Of a stretch of 64,000 bases of DNA, positions 27,050-36,171 are shown in pieces. This DNA is from Reyranella sp. (GTDB taxonomy: Bacteria; Pseudomonadota; Alphaproteobacteria; Reyranellales; Reyranellaceae), in the NCBI GenBank assembly GCA_019750135.1, contig JAIEOV010000023.1, positions 169,614 through 233,613 on the forward strand, written 5' to 3'. The translations under genes were made by a program, and so were the position numbers. The first letter of the stretch is position 1. Each line of letters begins with the position of its first letter. The notes below the pieces were generated by a model. The model saw nothing but the letters and a program-made list of their open reading frames with translations, ran no database searches and had not been told where the DNA came from.

Positions 27050-27736
27050 ATGCAAGCCAGTGACGTCATGGTTTCCCCTGTCATCACGGTCACGCCGGGT
27101 ACGACCGTGAAGGAGCTCGCGAAGCTCCTCGTGGATCGCGGACTGAGCGCAGTGCCGGTCGTCGACGACAAGGGCCATCTGGCCGGCATCGTGAGCGAGG
27201 GCGACCTCCTCCACCGCGCCGAGATCGGGACATACCGTCAAGCGCCGTCAGGCGGGCTGGCGCCACGTATCGACATGGCGGCCGGGGCCGCGGGCTTCAT
27301 CAAGGCCCACGCGATCAAGGTCGCCGATGTCATGACGCGCAAGGTGGTGACAGCCGCTCCGGATACGCAGGTGCAGGACATCGCGGTAATGATGGAGACG
27401 AACGGCGTCAAACGCATCCCGATCCTGCGCAATGGACAGCTCGTCGGGATCGTGAGCCGGGCCAATCTGGTGCAGGCGGTTGCCACGAGTGGCGTGAAGC
27501 TGGAAATTCCCGTGTCCGATGCCCTCATCCGCGAAAGGCTGATGAAACAGCTGAAATCGGAGAGCTGGGCGCATACGACGCTTCTCAACGCAACGGTGAG
27601 CGGCGGCGTCGTGACTTTGTGGGGACTGACTTCCTCGCCCCTCGAGCGGCAGGCCATCCGGACAGCGGCAGAAAGCATGTCCGGCGTAGTTGCCGTCAAA
27701 GATCACATTGGCATCGCGCCGGTCCGACCTGCCTAG
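27050..27736 (+). CDS. Tandem CBS-domain protein with C-terminal BON domain
   Basis: A 228-aa protein with GGAGAAGG before the ATG. Two CBS motifs (about residues 1-60 and 90-145: SDVMVSPVITVTPGTTVKEL and ADVMTRKVVTAAPDTQVQDI) form a Bateman module that binds adenyl ligands. A BON domain (about 150-225) with the GVVTLWGLTSS motif usually contacts membranes or partners. Proteins of this type occur in hypoxia regulons (compare Hrp1 of mycobacteria for the CBS part). Cytoplasmic, likely an energy-state sensor. Confidence 0.9.
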   Translation: MQASDVMVSPVITVTPGTTVKELAKLLVDRGLSAVPVVDDKGHLAGIVSEGDLLHRAEIGTYRQAPSGGLAPRIDMAAGAAGFIKAHAIKVADVMTRKVVTAAPDTQVQDIAVMMETNGVKRIPILRNGQLVGIVSRANLVQAVATSGVKLEIPVSDALIRERLMKQLKSESWAHTTLLNATVSGGVVTLWGLTSSPLERQAIRTAAESMSGVVAVKDHIGIAPVRPA

Positions 27737-27768
27737 CCAGCCGGATCAGCGCGTACATCGCGGTGGAG

Positions 27769-28013
27769 ATGATGCCTTTCAGTGTCGACGTTCGGAACGT
27801 CGCGATCCCTCCCCTCGGGTTACCCGGTACACTCAGCATTCCGGGGGGCACACCGTCCGTCATCGCGTTTGCTCATGGCAGCGGCTCCAGTCGCCTCAGC
27901 CCCCGCAATATCCAGGTCAGCGACGCCTTGATAGCGCGCGGGGCAGGTGAGCGACGACGACGTCCGTCGCCTGCTGGCGGAGCATCGCCAAGAGGCCGAC
28001 AGCGGGCGGTGAC
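27769..28013 (+). pseudogene. Alpha/beta-hydrolase (dienelactone hydrolase-like) stub
   Basis: ATG 27769 (GGTGGAG just upstream) opens a frame with a convincing hydrolase N-terminus: LPGTLSIPGGTPSVIAFAHG, then SGSSRLSPRN and VSDALIARG. Homology ends near residue 60. A +1-frame tail reading VSDDDVRRLLAEHRQEADSGR then stop follows at 27948-28013 and probably belongs to another lost gene. The catalytic serine, aspartate and histidine region is gone. Confidence 0.6.
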
Positions 28014-28967
28014 TCAGGCGCGGGCGCTCGAGATCGCGGCCGCCACCGAATCGCCGGCGTCGAGGATCGTGAGCCTGGCAGCATCGGCGGGCGGCAACCG
28101 GAACGGCGGAACGGTATTGGCCACGGCAATACCCTCGATCGAAGGCTCCGCCATGAGCTCGGGCGCCCCCGACATGAACAGTCCATGCGCTGCTGCCGCG
28201 AAGACCTTCGTTGCACCCGCCGCATGGCACGCCCGGGCGGCACGAACGAGGGTCCCGCCGGTGCTGATCAGGTCGTCGACGATCACAGCGACGCGGCCGC
28301 GGACGTCGCCTGCGAGCAACGACCCGCTGACAACGCCGCCGCTGCGGCTCTTTTCCATGAAGGCCGAGCCGACATCCCGCCCGGTGAGGCGCTGCAACTC
28401 CTGGCGAAAGCGCTCTTCCCGCTTGGCCCCGCCGGCGTCGGGCGACACCGCGACGATCGCCTGGTCGCGCAGCAGGTGCGCAAAATGCGCGGCGATGAGA
28501 GGCGCGAATTCGATGTGGATCGTCTGACACCGGAAGGCATTCTCGAATGCTGCGACGTTGTGCACCTCGACGGTGATCACTCGATTGATGCCGACGGCCT
28601 CGAACAGGGCAGCGACATAGCGCGTGGTAATCGGGTCGTTGCTCTTGGTCCGGCGGTCTTTGCGCGCATAGCACAAGTACGGCACGACGGCGGTGACGCT
28701 GCTTGCCCCTGCATCGCGCAACGCTCCGCAGAAAAACAGCAACCGGCAAAGCTTGTCGTTGGCGCTCTGCGAGTCGTCTCCATGAAGCGAATGGAAGACG
28801 AAAGTGTCGTGCCCCTGCACGTTCTGCAAAGGCCGTGCCTTGTGCTCACCGTCTTCGAACTGGCGCTCCTCGTGGGAAGCAAGGCCTATCGCCAGCCGGC
28901 CGGCCACACATTGTGCGAACGCTCTGCTTCCCTCGAGGGCAAAAAGGGTAAAAGGTCGTTGGCTCAT
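28014..28967 (-). CDS. prs: Ribose-phosphate pyrophosphokinase family (PRPP synthetase)
   Basis: A 317-aa protein. ATG 28967 has GGGGAG upstream; the longer frame from 28994 lacks one. Motifs: FEDGEHKARP, VVPYLCYARKDRR (catalytic flexible loop), SPDAGGAKR and the PRPP-binding VAVIVDDLISTGGTLV. It makes PRPP from ribose 5-phosphate and ATP for nucleotide and NAD synthesis. It is a divergent, probably accessory copy. A perfect FNR-type box lies 57 nt upstream, so it can be induced with the island. Confidence 0.87.
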   Translation of the reverse strand: MSQRPFTLFALEGSRAFAQCVAGRLAIGLASHEERQFEDGEHKARPLQNVQGHDTFVFHSLHGDDSQSANDKLCRLLFFCGALRDAGASSVTAVVPYLCYARKDRRTKSNDPITTRYVAALFEAVGINRVITVEVHNVAAFENAFRCQTIHIEFAPLIAAHFAHLLRDQAIVAVSPDAGGAKREERFRQELQRLTGRDVGSAFMEKSRSGGVVSGSLLAGDVRGRVAVIVDDLISTGGTLVRAARACHAAGATKVFAAAAHGLFMSGAPELMAEPSIEGIAVANTVPPFRLPPADAARLTILDAGDSVAAAISSARA

Positions 28968-29017
28968 CTCGCAGGCTCCCCAAGTGGCTCCCATCGCATG
29001 TAATCGACGTCTTTCAC

Positions 29018-29031
29018 TTGATCCTCATCAA
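29018..29031. promoter_or_regulatory. FNR/FixK-type box (TTGATcctcATCAA)
   Basis: A perfect palindrome centred 57 nt before the PRPP synthetase start. It overlaps the last codon and stop of the upstream kinase gene, giving the synthetase its own promoter inside the operon. Confidence 0.8.
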
Positions 29032-30089
29032 CCCAGATAGCGCTGCAAGCGCCGCGCATCGCTCCGGGCCAGGTCGAGATACTCCATGCCCTGCCGTGGC
29101 CACTTGGCCGGTGTTCGTGGCGCCGGTTCGAGCAGGTGGGCAACGGCCAGCCGTGCTCTCAGCGTCGCGCGATAGCAGCGGTAGAACGTGAAAAGCTCGT
29201 CGGAGACGTCATCCCGCAGAACCTGCATCGACCGCGCCTTGATATAGGCAGCCTGTCGTTTGCCGCCCAGTCGGTCGCATTCCAGGCACAGGTAGGCGAG
29301 CTCATCCAGTGGATCGACGGCCCGAAGCTGCCGATTGAACTCGAGGCAGTCGATGATGCGAACAGGAGGACCGAGCCAGATGTGTTCGGGGCGCAGATCG
29401 CCGTGGCCATCGACGATCTGGCCATGGCGGGCGCGTGCCGCCAGCAGATCGCCCCTGCGCGCAAGGAACTCCGTTTGCATGCGATCGACGAACCGGACAA
29501 CAGGGACAGGCAACGGACAGCCTGGTCGCAGGAGGATGTGGCGGTTCTCCGCCTGATTCCTGTACCACCGAGAGACAAGAAGCGCCGGTGGAACGGCGAC
29601 CCGAGCCGCGCGTCGGTAGAACCGGCCGAACGTGGCAATCAGCGGCTCGAGCTCGCGGACCTCGAGCGTTCGGCTGCGCAACGCATGTTCCAGGGAATCG
29701 GACTCGTCCAACCGCCTCATGACGACCAGCCAGTCGACAACTTCTCCGCAGCCACCGATCGTAAGACCGGCCGGTGACCGGGTTATCGGCACGACCTCGT
29801 CGTAGACATCCGGAGCCAACCGACGGTTCAGCGACAGCTCAGCCAGGCAACCGGCGCGGCGCTTCTCCACCGTCGAGAAGTCCAGGTAGGGAAAACGCAC
29901 GGGCTTCTTGAGCTTCAGGACCTTGTCGCCTGCGAGAAACACCCAGGACATGTGCGTCTCTCGGCACACGACCTCCCTTACCTGAGAACCGTGCGCCGAC
30001 GGATGCGCCAGGAACTTCACCTTGTCCGAAAGGCAGACGGACGGCGAGAGCAGTGGGCCGACCCCGATGTGCTGGGAGTATCCTTCCAA
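29028..30089 (-). CDS. Aminoglycoside-phosphotransferase-like kinase (COG2187-type)
   Basis: A 353-aa protein of the APH/protein-kinase-like fold. The N-lobe has HMSWVFLAGDKVLKLKKPV with the probable ATP-contacting lysines. The catalytic loop reads DGHGDLRPEHIWL and the metal-binding segment IIDCLEFN. Here His-Gly-Asp-Leu is kept but the usual Asn is replaced in RPEH. In many bacteria this domain is fused to a P-loop ATPase; here it stands alone. Substrate unknown. It lies between Hsp20 and PRPP synthetase on the same strand. The exact start is uncertain. Confidence 0.75.
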   Translation of the reverse strand: MEGYSQHIGVGPLLSPSVCLSDKVKFLAHPSAHGSQVREVVCRETHMSWVFLAGDKVLKLKKPVRFPYLDFSTVEKRRAGCLAELSLNRRLAPDVYDEVVPITRSPAGLTIGGCGEVVDWLVVMRRLDESDSLEHALRSRTLEVRELEPLIATFGRFYRRAARVAVPPALLVSRWYRNQAENRHILLRPGCPLPVPVVRFVDRMQTEFLARRGDLLAARARHGQIVDGHGDLRPEHIWLGPPVRIIDCLEFNRQLRAVDPLDELAYLCLECDRLGGKRQAAYIKARSMQVLRDDVSDELFTFYRCYRATLRARLAVAHLLEPAPRTPAKWPRQGMEYLDLARSDARRLQRYLG

Positions 30090-30164
30090 GGCATGTCTCC
30101 CTGCTGCCAGTCGGCGCGTCCAGCAGCAGGTTGACCGGGATGATCAACCCGCCGCCGGGCAGGA

Positions 30165-30707
30165 TCAGGCTGCGGCCTTGACCTCGATCTTCTTGGCGGG
30201 CTTCTGCGCTTCCGCCTTCTTGGGCAGGGTCACCGTCAGCACGCCCTTCTTGAGGCTGGCCTCGATCTTGTCGCGGTCGACCCCCTCGGGAAGAGTGAAG
30301 CGGCGCTCGAAAGAACCGAATTCGCGTTCCGTGAGATGATAGTCCTTCTTCTTCTCTTCCTTCTCGGACTTGCGCTCGCCCTTGATGCAGAGCGAGCCGT
30401 TCTGCAGCTGGACTTCGATGCTCTTCTCGTCGAAGCCCGGCACGTCAGCCGTCACTTCGAAGGCATTGTCTTTTTCGACGATGTCGACCGCCAGTGGCAG
30501 GCCCGCCTGGAACTCACGCTGGAACACCGGCTCCATGCTGAACAGCGAGCGCCGGAACGGCGAACGCCAGAACTCGGTGCCGAAATCGTCGAACAAACGA
30601 TCGACCTCACGACGCAGGGCCTCGAAGGGACGCCACACCTGCGGTGCAGCGCCCGTCGCTTGACCCTTCGGCTCGGTCTTCACGGGGACCTTGGCTGCTT
30701 CTGTCAT
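30165..30707 (-). CDS. Hsp20/alpha-crystallin small heat-shock protein (copy 1)
   Basis: A 180-aa protein with an alpha-crystallin domain about residues 70-165 (VDIVEKDNAFEVTADVPGFD, LCIKGERKSEKEEKKKDYHL, FGSFERRFTLPEGVD, GVLTVTLPKK). It is an ATP-independent chaperone holding unfolded proteins under stress. It is closely similar to the copy at 44684-45223. A box lies 63 nt upstream. It is likely followed in the same transcript by the kinase gene. Confidence 0.95.
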   Translation of the reverse strand: MTEAAKVPVKTEPKGQATGAAPQVWRPFEALRREVDRLFDDFGTEFWRSPFRRSLFSMEPVFQREFQAGLPLAVDIVEKDNAFEVTADVPGFDEKSIEVQLQNGSLCIKGERKSEKEEKKKDYHLTEREFGSFERRFTLPEGVDRDKIEASLKKGVLTVTLPKKAEAQKPAKKIEVKAAA

Positions 30708-30763
30708 GGTTGCTCCTTTCGCAAGAGTGCAGCCTCTGTCTAGCGGCCCAGACGGCAGCCGCC

Positions 30764-30777
30764 TTGACCTGAATCAA
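30764..30777. promoter_or_regulatory. FNR/FixK-type box (TTGACctgaATCAA)
   Basis: TTGA-N6-TCAA site centred 63 nt before the Hsp20 start on the minus strand, the standard spacing in this island. The same 14-mer recurs at 42045-42058. Confidence 0.8.
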
Positions 30778-30782
30778 CGGCG

Positions 30783-33351
30783 CTACAGTCGCGGGCGTCG
30801 TTGGTACCGTGCAAGGTCCTTCGTCCGAAAGAACCAGGATTTGACTGCTTCGGTCGCCAACACATAGAAGAGTACGATCGCGGCAATCGCGGCCATGAGA
30901 GGCGGCGACAAGGGAGAGAAACCAAAAACGGCCGCGACCGGCGAGACGAACGGCAGAGCGAACGCAGCGACCGCGACAAGCAGCGTCGACTAGAGAAGCA
31001 GCCGGCCCGGCCGGCTGAGCACGGCCGGCCTGCGTGTCCGCAGGACGAGAACGACTGTAAGTTCCGTGAGCAGCGAGAAGACAACCACGAGGTTCGGAAG
31101 GCGACCTCGTTCGTTTCGAATACCAGGGGCAGCACGGCAAAGGTCAAGGCATCGAAAAGGGAGCTTACAAGGCCAAAAACGACCATGAAGTGCTGGATGC
31201 CCGTGATGCTCCAGCGTTGCGGGCGGACGACGTCCTCGCGATCAATATCGTCCGTCGAGATCGCGATCGAAGGAATATCTGACAGGAAGTTGTTGAGCAG
31301 GATCTGCTTCGGGGCCAGTGGCAGAAACGGCAACAGCGGTTGACCAACGCCATGCTTATCATGTTGCCGAAATTGGCGCTGGTGGTGATCGAAATGTATT
31401 TCAGCGTGTTGGCGAAGGTCCGGCGTCCATCCTCAATGCCCTCGCGGAGCACGTCCAGGTCACGGCTGAGCAACACGACGTCTGCGCTCTCGCGGGCTAT
31501 ATCGACCGCACTCTCGACCGAAATCCCCACATCCGCCGCATGCAAGGCCGGTGCGTCATTGATGCCGTCGCCGAGATAGCCCACGGTGTTACCGGTGCGC
31601 TGCAAGGCGCGCACGATCTGCTCCTTCTGCTGTGGGTCGATCTCTACGAACAGATCCGTGCGCGGCGCCAGATGCCACAAGGGTTCGTCGCGCAGGCCGG
31701 ACAGTTCCTCCCCGGTCAGCATCGAGGTCGGGTCGAGCCCCACGGCCTTTGCAAGGTGGGCGGTGACGTACCGGTTGTCACCGCTCATGACCTTGATGCG
31801 TATGCCAAGTCGAGCCAGGGCGTCGATCGCGGGCGCGGCCTCTTCCCTGGGTGGATCATGGAAGACGAGGAAACCACGGAACGTCATGTCCCTTTCGTCA
31901 TCGCGATCATAGTGTTGTCGGACGGAGGTCACGCGTATTGCGACCGCCAACACGCGATAGCCTTCCATGCTCTTGCTTCTGAACAGTTCGATGAGCTGCG
32001 CGCGCCTTGCCCCGTCGAGTGGTATCTCGCAGTCTTCCGACTGCAGGTAGCGACACACCGAAAGCACCTCGTTGACCGCACCCTTTGTCACGATCAAATG
32101 ATGGGATCCCGCTTCGCCGTCCGACAGGACAACCGTCAGCCGGCGACGCACGAAGTCGTAAGGAAGCTCGTCAACCTTGTGTCGAGCACCGACTTGGAGC
32201 CCGCCAATCTTCCCTGCCTGCAAAAGGGCCGCATCCAGCGGATTGGCAATACCTGTCTCGAACGCAGCGTTGAGGAAGGCAAGCAGCCGCATGGCGTCCG
32301 AAGGGCGCCCCGCGGCGTCCGTGCTCTCGCGCAGAACGATGGTACCCTCGGTGAGCGTGCCAGTCTTGTCGGTGCAGAACACGCTCATGCAAGATTCTCG
32401 ATCGCCTCGAGCCGATGCACGACGACGCCCCGCTTGCTAAGAGCATGCGCACCGGCCGACAACGTCACGCTCACGATGGCAGGCAGCAGTTCCGGCGACA
32501 GGCCGACCGCGAGGGCCACGGCGAACATCAGTGAAAGAAGAACCGGGCGGTCGAGCAGGATGTTGGCGACGAGGACGAATAGGACGATGATGATCATCAC
32601 GCGCATCAACATATAACCGAAGCGTCGCACACCGCGGGAGAAGTCGGCCTCCTCTGATGGTCTTATGACCTTCGCCGCGATAGCGCCGGACTCGGTTCGA
32701 GCCCCGTTTTCACGGCAAGCGCACGCGCTGTGCCGCTGCGGACCGAGGCGCCCAGGAACACGGTGTTCGTCCGCCGGGAGATCGGGGTGTCCGGCGCAAG
32801 CACTCCCGGTCGCTTCTCGACGGGGAACGACTCCCCCGTCATGCTCGCCTCGCTCACCAGGAAGTCCTGGGCCGCCATGACGAGCCCGTCGGCCGGGATG
32901 AGATTGCCGGCGCCAAGCAGGACGACGTCACCCGGCACCACGGTGCTTGCAGGGATCGTACATTCGACACCGTCGTGCAGAACGCGCGCCGTCAGGGCAA
33001 GCTCGCTCTTCAGCTTTCGGACGACACCGAGGCGCGATACTCCTGCGCGAAGCCCAGCAGCGAGCTGCCCAACACGATCGCCAGAATGATCGCGGCGTCG
33101 ATCCATTCACGCACCAGCAAAGCGACAACGGCGCCCGCCACCAGGATGAGAACAAGCGGGCTTGTGAACTGGCGCAACAGCAGGCCCACGGGATGCGGCT
33201 CGAGCAGCTCCTCCAGCCGATTGGGACCCACTTCCTTCAGCAGCGTCGCAGCATGGGCCGAGGACAAGCCATCCGGCCGCGACTGCAACTCCGCTGCCAG
33301 AGCATCGATGCTCTGGCTCCAGAAAGGGCGCCTTGCGTCTGCAGCGGACAT
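30783..33351 (-). pseudogene. mgtA: Mg2+-type P-type ATPase (MgtA-like), multiply frameshifted
   Basis: The whole enzyme is recognisable in pieces across three frames. The N-terminus is MSAADARRPFWSQSIDALA with TM1-2 (to about 33040). Then come the actuator (VSEASMTGESFPVEKRPG), TM3-4 (LSPELLPAIVSVTLSAGAHA), the phosphorylation loop CTDKTGTLTEG at about 32385-32350, KVMSGDN, GDGINDAPALHAADVGISV, and C-terminal helices. Frame changes occur near 33040, 32690, 32391, 31330 and 31105, and an in-frame TAG at about 30990 replaces a likely Trp. It cannot make a pump. It shares the box at 33391 with the divergent stress-protein gene. Confidence 0.85.
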
Positions 33352-33390
33352 TTGCACCGCACCAGTGTTCGCCCAGGTCAGGCGATTGCT

Positions 33391-33404
33391 CTGATCCAAA
33401 TCAA
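33391..33404. promoter_or_regulatory. FNR/FixK-type box, one mismatch (CTGATccaaATCAA)
   Basis: Centred 55 nt before the universal stress protein at 33453 (+) and 46 nt before the ATPase relic start at 33351 (-), so it could serve both divergent units. The first T of the left arm is C. Confidence 0.6.
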
Positions 33405-33452
33405 GTGGTTGCCCCTCGAACCGTGCTCAACTGAGATTAGAGGGGGAAGTAC

Positions 33453-33890
33453 ATGTTCCGACACATTCTCGTTCCGACCGATGGATCGCCCCTTTCCACG
33501 AAGGCGATCAACAACGCCATGTCCCTGGCAAGCACCCTGAAGGCCCGGGTGACCGTGCTCACGGTGATCGAGCCATATCACGTCTTCGCCAAGGATCCCG
33601 AACAGCTCGCCGATACCGAGGCCGCGTACAAGACGCATGCCAAGGCCCGGGCGACCCGGATTCTCTCGGAAGCAGACGCAGTGGCGCAGAAGGCCGGCGT
33701 GGCCTACGCCACACAACAGCTCGAGCACGACCAAGTACACCAGGCGATCATCGAGGCAGCAAACAAGCATGGATGCGACCTGATCGCGATGGCCTCGCAC
33801 GGTCGACGGGGTGTCGCGGCCCTTGTGCTCGGGAGCGTCACCACAAAGGTCCTGACGCACAGCTCACTGCCCGTCCTCGTCTACCGTTAG
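33453..33890 (+). CDS. Universal stress protein, single UspA domain
   Basis: A 145-aa protein with GGGGGAAG before the ATG. It starts MFRHILVPTDGSPLS and has the ATP-binding motif MASHGRRGVAALVLGSVTTKVL near the C-terminus. It is closely similar to the protein at 61778-62215. The family binds ATP and promotes survival under arrest, oxidative and anoxic stress. Its stop overlaps the convergent MORN gene by 4 bp. Confidence 0.95.
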   Translation: MFRHILVPTDGSPLSTKAINNAMSLASTLKARVTVLTVIEPYHVFAKDPEQLADTEAAYKTHAKARATRILSEADAVAQKAGVAYATQQLEHDQVHQAIIEAANKHGCDLIAMASHGRRGVAALVLGSVTTKVLTHSSLPVLVYR

Positions 33891-34462
33891 AAGCCGCCAC
33901 AGGCACTGAGCGGAACGCCGACGGCAATGCGCTTGTCGCCTTGTCTCAGGCAGCCGCGACGCCAGGCGCCGGCGAACGACACGCCGTCGATGGTGATGGT
34001 GCCCTGCCCGTTGGGCAGATCGGCCGCGTAGGAACCCTGGTAGCGTTGGCCCGCCGGCCACTCGTAGCGGCCGAATCCCTCGCGCTTGCCGTAACGGAAG
34101 ACGCCCTCGAAGCGATCGATCGGGCGTCCGTGCTCGTACCACTGAACGAGACCGCGACCTTCCTTCCGCCCCGACAGGCAACTGCCGGACCATGTCACCG
34201 TGTCCTCGGGGTCAGGACGCCATTCCCACAAACGGCACCCGATGCCGGGAACGAGATCCCAGCTTCCGTCCTGGCACGGCGCTGCCCAGTTGATCTCTAA
34301 CGAATCGGGCTGCGCGACATCGCATGACTGGGCACGGATCTCGGCTGCGGCAAGAGCTAATGCCGGCACGAGCAGGAAAATGCCGCACGCCGTTGCCGCA
34401 TGGGTTGCCGTGCGGACTTTGTTGCCCATTGAGATGCCGAGCCAGTCGCGCAAATTGGCCAT
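33887..34462 (-). CDS. Exported MORN-repeat protein
   Basis: About 191 aa from ATG 34462; ATG 34429 and 34507 are alternatives. A signal-like hydrophobic stretch (ACGIFLLVPALALAAAEIRAQ) is followed by Cys-rich sequence and at least three MORN repeats (GRKEGRGLVQWYEHG, YGKREGFGRYEWPAGQRYQG, DLPNGQGTITID). MORN repeats bind lipids or act as scaffolds. Four or more cysteines suggest periplasmic disulfides. Confidence 0.7.
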   Translation of the reverse strand: MANLRDWLGISMGNKVRTATHAATACGIFLLVPALALAAAEIRAQSCDVAQPDSLEINWAAPCQDGSWDLVPGIGCRLWEWRPDPEDTVTWSGSCLSGRKEGRGLVQWYEHGRPIDRFEGVFRYGKREGFGRYEWPAGQRYQGSYAADLPNGQGTITIDGVSFAGAWRRGCLRQGDKRIAVGVPLSACGGF

Positions 34463-34530
34463 ATCGATCACCGTCCGATCCGCGTCCGGCCGGATCAAAC
34501 GCAACAAACAGCCACCGGCGCATTCACACC

Positions 34531-34544
34531 TTGGTGTGCGTCAA
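34531..34544. promoter_or_regulatory. FNR/FixK-type box, one mismatch (TTGGTgtgcGTCAA)
   Basis: Centred 54 nt before ATG 34591 of the acetoacetyl-CoA reductase pseudogene; TTGG replaces TTGA in the left arm. The operator remains although the gene is broken. Confidence 0.5.
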
Positions 34545-34590
34545 GGACCGCCTGCTGCATTTGCGGCCTCATTGAAGCGATGGAGGAGGC

Positions 34591-35387
34591 ATGTAACGCG
34601 TCGCATTGGTAACGGGTGGAACCCGCCGCATTGGCCACGCCATCTCGGTGGCGCTCAAGGAGGCCGGACACACGGTCGCGGCCAACTATGTCGGCAATGA
34701 CGAAGCGGCGCGAAAATTCAGGAGCGAAACAGGGATTGCCGTCTACAGGTTCGACGTCGCTGATTTCGAGGCGTGCGAGGCGGGCATCAAGCGCATCGAG
34801 CAGGAGCTCGGTCCCATCGACATCCTGGTCAACAACGCGGGCATCACGCGCGACGCCCTGCTGCACAAGATGACGGTGAAGCCGGTCCCATCGACATCCT
34901 GGTCAACAACGCGGGAATCACGCGCGACGCCCTGCTGCACAAGATGACGGTGAAGCAATGGCAGGAGGTCATCGCCACCGATCTCAGCTCCTGTTTCAAT
35001 ACCTGTCGCGTCGTGGTCGAAGGGATGCGTGAACGCGGCTTCGGCCGAATCGTCAACATATCCTCAATCAACGGCCAGAAGGGGCAGTTCGGACAGACCA
35101 ACTATGCGGCGGCCAAAGCCGGCATGATCGGCTTCACCAAGGCACTGGCCCTCGAAACGGCGTCCAAGGGCATCACCGTGAATGCCGTGGCTCCCGGCTA
35201 CACAGCAACGGGCATGGTCGCGGCAGTGCCCACCAAGGTCCTCGAGTCAATTGTGTCACAGATCCCGGTTGGCCGTCTTGGTCGTGACAGCGAGATCGCC
35301 CACGTCGTGCGGTTCCTTGTCGGCGATGACGCTACCTTTGTCACAGGCTCGACAATCACCGCCAACGGTGGCCACTACATGACATAG
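34591..35387 (+). pseudogene. phaB: Acetoacetyl-CoA reductase (PhaB-like SDR), broken
   Basis: GGAGGAGGC precedes ATG 34591, but the second codon is TAA. The frame then continues RVALVTGGTRRIGHAISVAL, a PhaB N-terminus. A 74-bp tandem duplication at 34809-34956 shifts the frame, and the rest is intact in the new frame (NAGITRDALLHKMTV, VNISSINGQKGQFGQTNYAAAKAGMIGF, NGGHYMT). The enzyme normally reduces acetoacetyl-CoA for polyhydroxybutyrate. Two independent lesions argue for true loss. No phaA or phaC is in the window. Confidence 0.88.
34809..34956 (+). repeat. 74-bp direct tandem duplication inside phaB
   Basis: Copies at 34809-34882 and 34883-34956 are identical except C34842 versus A34916. 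Each encodes GPIDILVNNAGITRDALLHK. Since 74 is not a multiple of three the second copy is out of frame with the first. Confidence 0.95.
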
Positions 35388-35676
35388 CCTGCGGCAGGCG
35401 CCGACGCGGACTTGGCTTCGCCGTCAGGGCCCGCAGGTGCTCATCCTCTTCTGCGGCCGCCGTCATGATCTCGACGATTCGGCGCGCGGCGACGGAAACA
35501 GGGTGCTCCTCGCCCGCCAGCACATCGTCGTCACCGGCGAGGCAAGTCATGGCTTCCTTGAGGTCCGCGACAGTCGGCGCCAGTTCCAGAATCTCGATGA
35601 CTTCCGGATCGTCAAGCTCACCCAGAATGCGGCGGAGGTCATCACTCGTCGCCAGACGCTGCGGCTGACCGGTCAT
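35356..35676 (-). CDS. Small conserved protein, paralogue of 61401-61655
   Basis: A 106-aa protein. ATG 35676 has GGAGGA 7 nt upstream. The core DLRRILGELDDPEVIEILELAPTVADLKEAMTCLAGDDDVL aligns well with the protein at 61401-61655, defining a small acidic helical family I do not recognise. Its 3' end overlaps the convergent phaB relic. A degenerate box-like ATGAC-N3-ATCAA lies at 35729-35741, at the expected distance. Confidence 0.65.
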   Translation of the reverse strand: MTGQPQRLATSDDLRRILGELDDPEVIEILELAPTVADLKEAMTCLAGDDDVLAGEEHPVSVAARRIVEIMTAAAEEDEHLRALTAKPSPRRRLPQAMSCSGHRWR

Positions 35677-35739
35677 GGCATTATCCTCCTGCTCCCGAAT
35701 GCTCATGCCTCGATTTGGCACTGCCGGCATGACTGCATC

Positions 35740-36002
35740 AACCGCCGCGGCGCTCCTGCGGCCTCCTCCTTGGCGTCACGCCGTTCAGCGCGGCGGAAAT
35801 CTGCCATCACCTCGATGGCCATGGCGTAACGCTGCGCGGCGGCCACCATTGTGCCCAGCCTCTGATCAGGGCGTTCGGAGTGGAGGGCGCCGCCCGTGCC
35901 AGCCTGGCACCCTACACGGTCGCGAGCGACATCGACGCCCTGCTCAATGGCCTCGATGACCTGGTGCACGGCAAGCCCAAGCCGAAGCACCACAGCGTCT
36001 AG
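35740..36002 (+). pseudogene. Cysteine desulfurase (SufS/CsdA-like) C-terminal remnant
   Basis: One frame ending at TAG 36000-36002 encodes GVTPFSAAEICHHLDGHGVT, then LRGGHHCAQPLIRAFGVEGA and a final DIDALLNGLDDLV. RxGHHCAQP carries the active-site Cys of group II cysteine desulfurases. Only about the last 85 residues remain; the PLP-lysine domain is missing and no start is seen. Confidence 0.75.
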
Positions 36003-36019
36003 GCGCGGCTCCAGCATCG

Positions 36020-36033
36020 TTGATCCATGTCAA
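36020..36033. promoter_or_regulatory. FNR/FixK-type box (TTGATccatGTCAA)
   Basis: Exact TTGA-N6-TCAA. It lies 145 nt before the CapA-like gene, further than usual, just after the desulfurase relic. Confidence 0.65.
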
Positions 36034-36171
36034 AGCGTGCTGCGGTCGAACTGCGCAAAAGGGACGGCGAAGCGCCTCCCGCGTTTCATCAAACTGGCCT
36101 GCTCGTGCTTCACGGCCGAGCGGGTCTTTTTGCGGCACAGCGGTCGCTCCTGTTCACTGAGCAGTGGCACG

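Noticed and set aside
30120..30150. GTTGA-N9-TCAAC inverted repeat upstream of the kinase gene as a further FNR box
   Set aside because: The spacer is three bases too long for the TTGA-N6-TCAA geometry of all other sites.
35729..35741. ATGAC-N3-ATCAA as an operator for the small protein at 35356-35676
   Set aside because: Right distance, but one base is missing from the spacer and one arm base differs; noted as degenerate, not called.
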